Assembly: GCA_039199225.1 (NCBI GenBank)
Contig: JBCCSZ010000009.1
Span: 1-49,796, forward strand
Source: JBCCSZ01 sp039199225
GTDB taxonomy: Bacteria; Bacteroidota; Bacteroidia; Chitinophagales; Saprospiraceae
Length of the DNA stretch: 49,796 bases
Reading direction: 5' to 3'
Shown here: one piece after another, positions 36,907 through 49,200 of the stretch
How the letters are laid out: the number at the start of each line of letters is the position of its first letter
How positions within the stretch are numbered: the stretch's first letter is position 1
Translations under genes and position numbers: made by a program
Notes under the pieces: model-generated
What the model saw: only the letters and a program-made list of their open reading frames with translations
Told to the model about the DNA's origin: nothing
Databases searched by the model: none

Positions 36907-39900
36907 TTAGAAGTCTAGGATTTGGGTTTCTTCTTCTGTTGTTTCGATACCGCTTCTTTCACAGATCAGGGCTGAGAGTTTTTCAATTGTTGGATTGCTG
37001 AAAATCTCGTGTATCTTGATGCAATCCGGGTAGCGGGCTTCCATTTGATTCTGGGCCTGTACGACTCTTAGGGAATCTAAGCCAACAGAGAAAAGGTTTT
37101 GCCGGGTGCTGAGTGGATTGGCATTGACCAAGGGTTCTAAGATTTCAAGTAGGAATTGCTCGACTTCGTTGGCTGGGGCGATGTATTCTGCGTCGGTCAA
37201 CAAAGTGGCTTTCTTAGATTGGATCAGTGCGGCTCGATCAATTTTACCGTTTGTATTTAGCGGCATGCGATCTACTTCATAAAAGGCAGACGGCAGCATG
37301 TACTTTGGAATGTATTGCTCTAGTCGACTTTTGATGGTCATGGCACTTTCCAGTGATTCTCCTTGCAGATAAGCCCTCAGTTCTAGCTGTTCGTCTTGTC
37401 CGGCAACGGCTGCAACGACGGCTTGACGGATGCCTTCAATCTTTAAAAGGGAAGCTTCTATCAAGTCGGGCTCTATGCGATGTCCTTTGATTTTCAATTG
37501 GCCATCGATGCGCCCGTGAAACAACAAGCAACCATTTGGTAGCCAACTGGCTTTGTCTCCCGTTCGGTACATTCGGCCACCTGGAACGAATGGATCGTCT
37601 AGAAACTTAGCCTTTGTCATTTCCGGATTTTCGTGGTAGCCCTTGGCAACGCCAACGCCTCCGATATACAATTCGCCTGGCATTCCAATGGCCATTGGCT
37701 GGCCTTCTGTATTCAGGACGTAAGCGGTTGTGTTGGCTATAGGCCGACCAATATCAATCGAGGATGCAGGTTTTTCGTAGGTCTGTACCGTGCAACCAAC
37801 CGTTGTCTCTGTCGGGCCGTATTCGTTGTGTACTTTCATCAATGGATTCAAAGACAGCGCCCGTTCCAATTGAGATGGCAATAATGCCTCACCTCCAACG
37901 ATGATGGTTTCAACAGCTGTTTGCTTGACATCCAAATGTCCCAACATCGTCAAATGCGAAGGCGTCAATTTGGTCGCTTTTATGCCCGACTTTGGATCAA
38001 ACACCCGACCCAGAATGGTGCTAATGGCTGCCCCATCGTCAAATAATTCCAAGCAAGCACCTCTGAGTAAAGTTCCCAATAAACCCGTCAACGTCAAGTC
38101 GAAGGAGAGGGAGGTGAACAAACCGAAGGTCTGGTCGGCCCCTTGTCCAAAGTAATACTCATTGGCCCAGTTGAGATAGTGAACGATGTTGTCGTGACTA
38201 ACAGCCACTCCCTTTGGCATGCCGGAAGAACCGGAGGTATACAAAACGTAAGCCGTGTCGGTAGGTTGGATGTCCACAGGACCTGTTGAAACAGTTGTCT
38301 CGGGCATCATATCCAAGACGACCGTTTGTCCGCTAAAAGTCGATGGCATTTTAAACAACTGGCTGGAATCCATTAATAGGATGTTGATGCCAGCATCTTG
38401 TAAGATGTGCGTCTTCAGCTCATCTGGATGGACCGGGTCGATGGGTACGAATACTGCCCCCGCTTTGAGAACCCCTAGGATGGCTTGCACACTCCAAATG
38501 GTGCGACCTGCCAGGATGCCTATGCGGTCGCCATTTTTCACTTGGTGATCGCTGCGGAGATGGTTGCAAATATTCTGGGCAGCCGTTTGTAGTTGCTCGT
38601 AAGTCATTGACTGACCTTGGCCTCGCAGGGCGGTTGATGGAGCCGCTGTTTGCAAAATGGCGTCCCATTGCTGTGGGAAAGTAGCCGGTGGACATTCTCT
38701 TTCGGTTTGATTGAAATCGTAGGTCACCTTTTGTTTTTCCGACTCATTCAAAAAGGCGATTTTCGAAATGGGCTTTGTTGTATCCTTTAGGATGTTCTTC
38801 AAAAAGAAGAAGTAATTATCTATCAAAGATTGCATGCGCCAATCGCTGTAAAGAGAGGGATCGTATTCCAACATACAATGGATGCCATCCTTTTGCTCGA
38901 TGAATCGAAAGGCAAGGTCGAATTTACTGACCGGCACTTCAAAGTCAAAGGCTTCCAATTGCAATTTGTGGAAAGCGGCATATTCTCCCTCATCCAATTC
39001 GGCACCAATCATCTCTACCAATACATCAAACACCGGGTTGCGGCTGCTACTTTGTGGAATATCCAGTTGACCAATTAATTCGCCAAAGGGATAATCTTCA
39101 CAGGAAATGGCTTTTTGATAATTAGCGGTAACTTCTTGTAGTAAGTCGTTCATTCGAATGTCTGCATCAAAACGCTGGCGCAAAGGCAGTACATTGACAA
39201 AAAAGCCAATCTGGTCTTCCAACTCTGCCCGATTGCGTCCTGCCGACGTGGTGCCTACCACAACGTCCTTATCACCTGTGTAACGATGCAAAAAAGCTTG
39301 GACGGACATCAGCAAAACACTAAACAAGGTCGTATCGCAAGATTGTCCGAATTTTTCCAGTGCGTTCAATTCCTCCCGGCTCAAATTCTTGGTCAGGCAT
39401 TTTCCTTCGAAGTTTTTCTGATCGCCTCTTTCAAAATCCGTTGGTATGCCCAATTGAGGAATCGGCATTTGAAGTTGCTCCTTCCAGAAAAGCTCCTGAA
39501 CCGCAAATTTCTTTTGGTCGAGTTGCTCTTTTTGCCATACAGCAAAATCCTTGTACTGGATCGATAAGGCAGGCAGAGAAGGTCCTTGCTCATCACAAAA
39601 ACACTGATATACCTGAGCCAATTCGTTGAGTAGAATGCTCACAGACCAGGCATCTGCAATGATGTGGTGCATAACCATTCCGAGTAAGTGACGATCGTCG
39701 CTGATCCGAAACAATTTGACTTTCAGCAAAACGCCTTCGGCCAAATCGAAGGAATGCTCCACAAACTCCTCTACGATGCGACTTCGCAGAGCCCCTTGCG
39801 GTTCTTGCCCCTGCAAGTCTTCAAAACCTAGCCCCCAGTCGACCTCTTGGAGGACGACCTGGGCAGGTTGGTTTTCTATCCGGCGGAAAGCGGTCCGCAG

Positions 39901-40275
39901 ACTTTCGTGACGCTGTATGAGAAATCGAAAGGCTTTCTCCAGCGCCACTTGGTCTAATCTTCCGTTCAGATAGCATAGATACGGAATGTTGTATGCGGTC
40001 AAAGATTCACTGAACTGATCCAACACCCAGAGGCGTTGTTGCGCAGCCGTCAAATTGTAAGAGGACTGCTCGCTTGTTTTTTGAATGCGGCCTTGTTGGC
40101 CACTTTGAGCCTCTTTGAGCAATTCGATAATCGCCGATTTCCGGAGCTTTAATTCCTTCAAGGTATCGGCATCGATCCGACCGTTCGGACTGTTAATGCC
40201 CAGTTGGTCATTGTCCTTGAGCCGGATCGCTATCTGTTGCTGTTTGAGGTCTTTTAAAAATTCAATCGTTGTCAT
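36907..40275 (-). CDS. NRPS, single module: TubC-type docking domain-C-A-T (Asn-type pocket)
   Basis: 1122 aa. Residues 1-55 (IEFLKDLKQQQIAIRLKD, then GRIDADTLKELKLRKSAIIE) match the TubC-type N-terminal docking domain, which binds the C-terminal tail of the preceding NRPS. C (about 70-500) starts YNLTAAQQRLWVLDQF and has HHIIADAW, with Ala for the usual Gly. A (about 525-1020) has TSGSSGMPKG, NEYGPTETTVG and NGKIDR. Pocket D-L-T-K-I-G-E-V-G-K is one conservative change from the known Asn code DLTKLGEVGK. The carrier (Ser1068) reads VGLDSLRVVQAQNQME, which is closer to a polyketide ACP motif than to the GGHSL of its neighbours. This fits its place before the ketosynthase protein. The ATG overlaps the upstream stop (ATGA), implying translational coupling. 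The last residues (ETTEEETQILDF) are acidic and may be a docking tail. Confidence 0.96.
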   Translation of the reverse strand: MTTIEFLKDLKQQQIAIRLKDNDQLGINSPNGRIDADTLKELKLRKSAIIELLKEAQSGQQGRIQKTSEQSSYNLTAAQQRLWVLDQFSESLTAYNIPYLCYLNGRLDQVALEKAFRFLIQRHESLRTAFRRIENQPAQVVLQEVDWGLGFEDLQGQEPQGALRSRIVEEFVEHSFDLAEGVLLKVKLFRISDDRHLLGMVMHHIIADAWSVSILLNELAQVYQCFCDEQGPSLPALSIQYKDFAVWQKEQLDQKKFAVQELFWKEQLQMPIPQLGIPTDFERGDQKNFEGKCLTKNLSREELNALEKFGQSCDTTLFSVLLMSVQAFLHRYTGDKDVVVGTTSAGRNRAELEDQIGFFVNVLPLRQRFDADIRMNDLLQEVTANYQKAISCEDYPFGELIGQLDIPQSSSRNPVFDVLVEMIGAELDEGEYAAFHKLQLEAFDFEVPVSKFDLAFRFIEQKDGIHCMLEYDPSLYSDWRMQSLIDNYFFFLKNILKDTTKPISKIAFLNESEKQKVTYDFNQTERECPPATFPQQWDAILQTAAPSTALRGQGQSMTYEQLQTAAQNICNHLRSDHQVKNGDRIGILAGRTIWSVQAILGVLKAGAVFVPIDPVHPDELKTHILQDAGINILLMDSSQLFKMPSTFSGQTVVLDMMPETTVSTGPVDIQPTDTAYVLYTSGSSGMPKGVAVSHDNIVHYLNWANEYYFGQGADQTFGLFTSLSFDLTLTGLLGTLLRGACLELFDDGAAISTILGRVFDPKSGIKATKLTPSHLTMLGHLDVKQTAVETIIVGGEALLPSQLERALSLNPLMKVHNEYGPTETTVGCTVQTYEKPASSIDIGRPIANTTAYVLNTEGQPMAIGMPGELYIGGVGVAKGYHENPEMTKAKFLDDPFVPGGRMYRTGDKASWLPNGCLLFHGRIDGQLKIKGHRIEPDLIEASLLKIEGIRQAVVAAVAGQDEQLELRAYLQGESLESAMTIKSRLEQYIPKYMLPSAFYEVDRMPLNTNGKIDRAALIQSKKATLLTDAEYIAPANEVEQFLLEILEPLVNANPLSTRQNLFSVGLDSLRVVQAQNQMEARYPDCIKIHEIFSNPTIEKLSALICERSGIETTEEETQILDF

Positions 40276-43200
40276 ATTACAATTTCATTGTCTTCATCAA
40301 ATGCGTTGTCAGCCGGTGGTATCAACATTTGCAAGGCATCCAAAGCAGCGCCCATCGTTTGGATGGTTGGGTGAACAAAAACGGTCCGCAACTGAATGTC
40401 GAGGCTGGTTTGTTCTTTCACGCGCGCCACCAATTGAGCGGCCAATAGAGAGTTTCCACCAATTTGGAAGAAATTGTCTGTGCAGCTGATTCGCTCCACT
40501 TTCAACAACTCTTTCCAGATGTTCAGCAGACTGCGCTCGAAGTCCGAGCTGGCTTCCACAAATGAATCGCTCATTTGCATCTGTTCGCCTGGATCGGGCA
40601 GTTTGCCTCTATCGATCTTTCCATTGGTGTTCAGCGGAAATTCATCCATTTGGACGAAGTAGGCCGGGATCATATAATCCGGAAGGCTTTCGCTGAGGTG
40701 TTCTTGCATTTCGTTGATGGATACGGCTGTTTCCACGGAAGTGAAATAAGCGGCTATTCTTCGATCATTTCTCGTAGTGCCTACCGTTGTAATGAGGGCA
40801 TTTTCAACTTGCGGTAGTTCGTTCATTTTCGCTTCGATTTCTCCCAGTTCTACCCGGAAGCCTCTGATCTTCACCTGGTGATCGCGGCGACCCAAAAACT
40901 CCATGTTTCCATCGGGCAGCATGCGACCCAAATCACCGGTGCGATACATCACACCGCCAAAATCAGGGAAGAAAGGATCGGCCACAAAGGCAGCCTCCGT
41001 TTTCTCGGGTGCATTCATGTAACCATCTGCCACCCCTACTCCACCGATGTACAGTTCGCCAACGACTCCCTGCGGAACAGGATTGCGATTGGCATCGAGA
41101 ATGTAGAAGAAGTTGTTGTCGATGGGCTTTCCGTAGGGAATGCTCGTCCAATCGTTGCCCACTCTTTTAACGGGGAAGTAGTTGGACCAAACCGTTCCTT
41201 CGGTAGCACCTCCCAAGCTGGTGAAGGCCACCTTTGGAAAGAACTTTTTAGCTCTCGACGGCAACTTGACAGGTATCCAGTCACCACTATTGAAAATGAC
41301 GCGCAAGTAATTTTGACGGTAGTTCTTTTCGTAGCGTTCCAGCTCGGTGACCAGGTAATCTAGGGTCGTCGGCACTGTGTCCCAGAAGGTGATTTTTTCT
41401 TCTGTGAGCAAGCGCTTCAGAGCGTTGAAATCCCGTAGGTCGTCGTACTTCGCTATGACGATGCATCCTCCTGCGGCCAACAGTCCAAAGATGTCGTAAA
41501 CCGAAAGATCAAAGCACATTGAAGTCAACAGCAGCACCCGATCTTTGGGACCTACGCTAAACGTATCGTTGACCCATGAAACCAGGTTGACAGCAGAGTG
41601 ATGTTGAATCATCACCCCCTTTGGTCGGCCAGTAGAACCGGAAGTATAAATGATGTAAGCCAATTGTGAACTTGGCACCTCCACCTTTGGATTGTCAGAG
41701 CTGAGCGAATCATAGGCTTCGCTGTAGACAGGCATCATCTCTATCGCATCGGGAACATCAGCGGCAGCAAGGTCCTGATCGGTCAGAACAATGCGGATGC
41801 CAGAGTTGGCGATGATGTAAGCTTGTCGGCTTTCCGGGTAGGCAGGATCAATGGGAACGTAGGTACCGCCCGCTTTAAGAATGGCCAACATGGCTGTGAT
41901 CATTCCAAAATTGCGATCGGTCAAAATCCCCACTTTGTCTCCAAGCCTTACGCCGGATGCCAACAGATGATGGGCCAGGCGGTTAGCGACCTGGTTGAGC
42001 CGTTCATAGGACACTGTCTGACCTTCCTGGCGCAGTGCCGGAGCTTGTGGTCGGAGCAGTACCTGCTCTTCAAATAATTGGTGGATGGTTTTTTCTTTTG
42101 CGTATGGTACAACGGTATCATTGAAATCGAGTACCCAACGCTTGTATTCTGCTTCGGTAATGTAGGAAGGCGTTCCGATTCCCTGCGTTGGATCAGCCAA
42201 TAAAGCTTTCAGCAGATTTTTCAGATGCGCAATCATTTGATGGATGCATGCTTTTTCAAACAGGCTGGTATTGTAAGCCAGATTGGCTTGAATTTCTCCA
42301 TCTTTTTCACCGAAGTAAAAAGTCAAATCGTATTTATTAGCTGCTCGGTCGGTATCGAAAAACTCGAGTTCCATTCCAATGTCGTAACCGATTTTATCGG
42401 ATGGATTGACCAAGTCGAAATCTGTAGAAACAACCAGTACATCAAACAAGGGTGAGCGACTGGTATCGCGCTCCAATTTGAGGTCGTCGACCAAGCGATC
42501 GAATGGATAGAGCTGGCAAGTTTGTGCATCCAGTAAATTTTTCGCTGTTTGCTTTGCCAATTCTGCAAAGGATTGCTCTGCACTCAAAGCCGAACGAATC
42601 GGCAGCATATTGAGGAAGCATCCTACTTGATCGCGCAATTGGTGATGGTCTCGACCAGCAACTGGTGTACCCAAAACGATGTCTTCCTGACCAGAGTAGC
42701 GATGCATCAAAGTCAGCACTGCGGCAAATAAATTGCTGAACGTACTAGACTTTTCTCTCTTCGCCAATTCCTGAATTTGTGCGGTCAATTCCTTGTCCAA
42801 TGTAAAGTCGACACTTTCACTGTCATAGGTCTTGACAGTCGGTCGGCTGTGATCGGTTGGAATTTGTAAGACCGGTACGTCTCCTTGGAATTGTTCCAGC
42901 CAGTAATTGCGGTAGTTGTTCAATTCTGTATCGGATAACAACTCGTTTTGCCAAGCAGCAAAATCCTTGTATTGTACCTCCAATGGTGGTAGCGGATAAG
43001 GGCGACCTTCGCGCAAGGCACCGTATATCTGCATCAACTCGCGGGTGATGATCTCCATCGACCAACCATCTGAAACGATGTGGTGGATGTTGAATACCAG
43101 TACGTGGTCTTTGTCTTCGAGCTGCATCAGGTTCAAACGCAACAGTGGACCTTCGGACAAATCAAATGCTTGATTGGATAGCTGTGTAGCAAGCGCCTTG

Positions 43201-46200
43201 GCTTTCGCCATTTTGTTGCGCTGTCTGCGCAGGTCGGTACGTGCAATGCTACAAGTCACTTCCTCTTCTTCCTGAATAATCTGCCGGGGTTCTCCGTCGA
43301 TCATCCTAAAGGTTGTCCGCAGGCTTTCGTGGCGTTGAATCAAGCGAGCCAATGAAAACTCAAGTAACTCCTTGTCGAGGGCTCCTTTGAGGCGACACAT
43401 CAGGTGCATGTTGAAAGCCGAAAGGCTCTCTTCAAACTGATTGATGACCCAAAGGCGACGCTGCGCGTCTGACAATTGGTAATGTGCTTGTTCTGGCAGT
43501 GGATCAATATCGGAGATGATTTCCGCTTGTGATGCTCGAATTAAATCTGCCAGATTTTCGATCGTTTGCAGGGAAAACACATCCTGCAGTTCAACTTTGA
43601 CACCTAATTGGTCTTGGATTGATAATGTCATTTGAATAGCTTTTAAAGAATGGCCTCCCAATTCAAAGAAGGAGTCCTGAATGCCAATGTCTGGTCTATT
43701 GAGCGTTTTTTGCCAGATGCTCACCAAGCTTTCTTCCAGCTCGTCTCTGGCAGCTAGTTTTTCACCCTCATCCGTTGACACGACGGCTTGCTTCAGGAGT
43801 TTGGAACGGTCGATTTTACCATTGTTGTTAAGGGGTATTTCGTCAAGTATCACCCAATGCTCGGGTATCATGTAAGCAGGTAGTTGCCTGCTCAATTCTT
43901 TCTTCAAGGAATCGGCATGGCTATCGGTTACAGCAAAGGCCCAGAGGCTCTTCTCACCACCTTGCGCGATGGCAAGTACAGCAGATTGTACGACGACAGT
44001 CATTTGATCCAATGCTGATTCGATTTCACCCAGCTCAATCCGATGGCCGCGAATTTTGACCTGATTGTCGGCGCGTCCCAGGTATTGAAGCCTTCCATCT
44101 GGCAACCATTTTCCGATGTCGCCGCTTCGATACATTTTTGCATCGGGCTCATCGTTAAAAGGATTGGGAACGAATTTGTCAGCAGTCAAGTCTGGCCGGT
44201 TTTTATAACCTTTGGCAACCCCAGCTCCGCCGATGTAAATCTCACCACTGACGCCGATCGGGCAAAGGCCACCATAAGCATTCAAGAGGTAGATTTCGGT
44301 ACGAGCAATCGGGTGTCCGATGGTAATATCGGCTTCTGTGCTGAGTTGATCTACTGTACAACCAACTGTTGTTTCTGTCGGTCCGTATTCGTTGTAAATA
44401 TCGATGTCGGCATTCAATTCCAAGAGTGTTCGAACCTGCGATTTTTCTACCGCTTCTCCTCCGAGAATGACTTTTTGCACCGTCGTCTTTTCCAACTTCA
44501 AAAGCTGTAGGATGTGAACGTGTGCTGGTGTCATCTTGACAGCGCGAATGTCGCTATCTACCTGGAAGACATCTGCAATGACTTTTTCTATCGGCATGGA
44601 TTCCGGATAGATGTGCAGGCTGTCTCCTCTCAAAAGTGTACTGAAAATACATGTCAACGTCAAGTCGAAGGCGACGGAAGTAAAGAGCGGCATGGGGTAG
44701 TTTTCATCGGCATTGAAATAATGCCCGTTGGCCCAATCGATGTAATGCGCAATATTACTTTGTCGCACCTCTACGCCTTTCGGCTGACCTGTAGAACCAG
44801 AGGTGTACAAGACATAAGCCGTATGAGAGGGGAGCAAATCAACAGTAGGATTCTCTGTCTCAGTGCTTGGCATCTCACGTGGTAAGTCTTCCAAAATCGC
44901 AATGTCTCCTGTGTGTAGAAGGGTCAGATCGAACATGTGTACCGTATCGGTCAACACCAGTTTGGCACCAGCGTCTTGGAGCAGGTATCTGATTCTTTCG
45001 TCCGGCAAGGTCGGATCAATCGGAAGGAAAGCAGCACCCGTTTTCACCACTGCCAGCAAGCCTGCTAGGAAGGCAGGTGAGCGATCGGCGAATAAGGCAA
45101 CTACTTGTCCTGGTTCTACTTTTTTGTCATTGATCAACTGATGTGCCAGGCGATTGGCCTGCTCGTTCAGCTGGGCGTAGGTCCACGATTGATTGTTGTG
45201 TATGATGGCTGTTTTGTTTGGAGTAAAGGCCACTTGGAATTCAAAACCCGACTTCAAGTTTCTGCAGTTCGCATCCAGGCCGACCGAAGACTTGTTCCAT
45301 TGCAACAGCTGATTGAATTCAGTCGGTGGCATCAAATCAAAGTCGGCAAGTGGCCTTTTCGAATCTTTCAGAACAGCATCTAGCAGTTCATTGAACATGC
45401 TCATCCATCGTACGATGCTGGACTCTGAAAATAGATTCGAGTTATACTCCAAATACAATACAGTTGTATCCAATTCGTCTATAAAGCGGAAAGAAAGATC
45501 AAATTTGCTGGTATCGTTTTCCAGTTCGATGTCTTCGATCTGGAGCTTATCTATGCTGGTTGGCGCTGCCGTGATTTCTGCTCCAAGATGTTCAACTAAA
45601 ACGTCAAACAGTGGAGCGCGGCTGGCATCTCTTTGCGTAACAACAGCTTCGACCAATTCGTCGAAAGGATAATCCTGATAGCGGAAAGCTTGTTGGATGT
45701 TCGCTTGGATGCTGTCCAGTAAGCTTTCAAAATCATCGCTTCCCTTGAAGGTCGTTCGCAGTGCCAATGTATTGATGTAAAAACCAATTTGCTCTTGTAG
45801 TTCTTGTCGATTTCGACCCGCGATCGTCGTTCCAACCACGATGTCTTCTTGACCTGTCAAATGAAACAGCAGCGTATTGACCAAAGCGCTCAGGGTGGTA
45901 AAGACGGTCAACTGTCGTTCTTTGCCGAAAGCTTTCAAGCGTTGGTATTGCTTGGCCTCCAACGGTTGGACAATCGTCTTACCAGCAAAGGTCCGAATGC
46001 TTGGTCTGTTGAAGTCTAGCGGCAAGTCCAGCCTTGGCAGTTCGCCAGCAAAACAGTTGGTCCAGTAATCGGCTGCTTCTGCGAGTTGTCCGGTAGACAA
46101 GCGCGTATTGATCCAAGCGGCGTAATCCTTGTACTGAATCGGTAGCGCTGTTTGTTCCAATGCTTGTCCGTTGACGATACTTTGGTATTGCTGGGTCCAT

Positions 46201-49200
46201 TCATCGATCAAGATTTTCATCGACCAGGCATCTGTAATGATGTGGTGTATATTGAAGAGCAGAACGTGCTGGTCTTCTGCCATTTTCCATACTCGGATTC
46301 GCAGCAGACTATCCTTTGCAAGATCAAAAGCGTGCTGTGCTTCCGTTTCGATTTCCTGCAGGCATTTTACCATCGGATCGATGGCCGAAGACAACTCCTC
46401 ATACTGCAAGGGAATTTCAAAGGTCGCTGCATCCACGATCTGTTGGAAAGGCTCTCCTTTGCGACTGACAAAACGAGTCCGCAGAGATTCATGGCGTTCT
46501 ATCAAACGAGTGGTAGCTGTAAGCAGTGCCTCCTTGTTTAATGCGCCGTCCAGTCGAAATGCATGGGTCAGATTGTAAGCCGTTTTATTGTGTTCAAACT
46601 GAGCCAGTACCCAAAGGCGCCGTTGTGCCGGTGACAGCGGATACAGATCCGCTTTGTCTGCCAATGGAATGCTTTCGAAAGCTGTTTCACTTTGCTGATC
46701 CAAGTAATGTGCAAAGGAGCGAATGTCCGGGTGGCGGAAGAAATCTGCGAAGGATACTTCTTTTTTCCACTGTTGGTGAACGGCAGCCTGAACGCGAATG
46801 GCTTTCAGGGAATTGCCTCCGATGTGGAAGAAGTCATCCAAAATACTTATTTGTTCCAGCCCCAAAACATCACACCATATTTCATGTAAGATGCGTTCTG
46901 TCGGTGTGGTAGCAGCCTCAAAAGTTTGATCATTCGAAGCGCGAACAACCACTCTTTTTTGCAGTGACTTCCGATCAATTTTACCGGTTGCTGTTCGCGG
47001 CATTTCGTCGACAAAGAGTACGACCTCCGGAACCATGTAGGCCGTTAGCCAGGAAGAAAGTGCCAGACGAATGTCATCCGTTGTCACTTGGTGACCGTCT
47101 TTCCGCTGTACATAAGCACAGAGGAAACGATCGCCATTTTCACCTTCCTTTGCAACGACAGCACCACTTTGTACGCCTGCTACCCGAACCAGGTACTCTT
47201 CGATTTCTCCAAGCTCAATTCGGTAGCCACGGATTTTCAATTGGTGGTCTTTCCGGCCAGACAATTCGATGTTTCCGTCGGAGAGGTATCGTCCCAAATC
47301 ACCTGTGCGATACAAGCGAACTTTCTTCCGCTTTTGATAAGGATCCGTTGCAAAAACTTTCGCGTTGAGTTCCGCTTGGTTGATGTATCCCCTACTGACG
47401 CAGAGGCCTGCCACACAAATCTCACCTTGAACACCCAACGGACAAATACGATCGTATTCATCCAACACATAAACCCTTATGTTGGGCAGTGGTCGCCCGA
47501 TCGAAATGCCATTGGTATCCGGCACCGAGTCCATCTTGTAATGCGTGATGATATCGGAAGCTTCTGTCGGACCATAGGCATTGAGGACCGGAATGTCCGG
47601 AAATAGGACAAACCATCTTTCCACCAGGCTTTTCTTAAGAATTTCTCCGGCGGAAACCAGGCAAGACAACTGTATCTGTTGAGGTAGTTCTTCATCCGAT
47701 TCCAGCATGCTTAGAACTTCCGCCAGATAGGAAGGAACAACTTGTAATACATCGACCCGGTCTCTATTCAAATTCCGAATCAACTGTAAAGGATTCAGTA
47801 CGGTTTCCTCTTTGTATACTTGGGTACATCCGCCACAAATCAAGGCCGTCAGTGATTGCCAAATGGCCACATCAAAACTGATGGAAGCCGTCAGGGCGAT
47901 CACCGAGTCATTACCCAGTTGCAAGCAATCGATCTTGGTGTGCATGTGGTTGATCAATCCCGCCTGTTCGACCATTGCGCCCTTTGGATAACCGGTCGTT
48001 CCGGAAGTAAAAAGTACATAAGCCAAGTCCTTTTGACAATTGGATGTCTTGGGCGCTTTGGCAGATGCTTTTTTCCAAGTGGTTTCCTCTTTGAGCAAGT
48101 CGAAAGTTGGACAAGAAATATCAAACGATGGCGACTTTCCTGTGGCTAAAACCAGTTTGGCCTTAGCGCTATCGATCATGTATTGGATGCGATCTTCTGG
48201 TAAATTCGTTCCAATCGGCAAGAAGGCAGCCTGGGCTTTTAGAATGCTCAATAGGCCGATCACATACCATTCGGAACGTTCCATGTAAAGACCGACCACT
48301 GACTCTTTACCGATGTCGTATTTCGATTTTAAAGTATGGGCGATCTGATTGGTAATCTTGTCCAGTTGCTTATAAGTATACTCGTTTCCGCAGCAACGCA
48401 AGGCAACCGCTTTGGGCGTTCGTGCGACTTGTTCTGCGAATAATTCCGGTATGCAAATATTCTTGGGGTAGTCAATCTTTTCTCCTGTCGAATGGCTGAT
48501 GATGGCCGCTCTTTGTCGGGAGGTCAAGACCGATACTTCTTCCAATTTTTGCGTTGGCTCTTCCAGTAAGCGCCACATCAACTGTTCGAGGTATTTCAAC
48601 ATCCGCTGAATGGTTTCTGCTTTGAACAGCGAAGTGTTGTATTCCAATTCGAGTACAATCCCTTCTTCTGTTTCGACAAAGAAAAAGCCCAGGTCGAATT
48701 TACTGACATTGCTGCGCAGTGTGTATTCGCTTGCTTGCAAGTCTTTGAATTGAAGCAGATTTTCAATGGTGTTGCCTTTTTCGGCCAGCTGCACCCAAAC
48801 GTCGAAGATGGGGGCTCGACTCAAGTCTCGCTCTACGCCCAATGCTTCCACCAATTTATCAAAAGGAAAATCGGAATAGCGGAAGGCGTCGAGTGTCGTT
48901 TGACGTACTTTCGAGAACAAGTCTTTTAGCGTATCATTACTGTCCAGTTTATTGCGCAAAACCAATGTCTTAGCGTAATAACCGACCTGATTTTCCAACT
49001 CAATATTTTCTCTTCCAGCCAGCGGCGCTCCGAGAATGATGTCTTTCTGTCGGGTCAGGCAGTAAAGCAATACGTTGACCATTGTCGTTAGGGTCGCAAA
49101 CTTTCCGGACTGGTTTTGCTGTCCCAGTTGGAAGAGTGGATCGACCAATGCAGATTTAAGCAATCGGGTGGCATTGGCACCTTCGAAGGTTTGTACCGGA

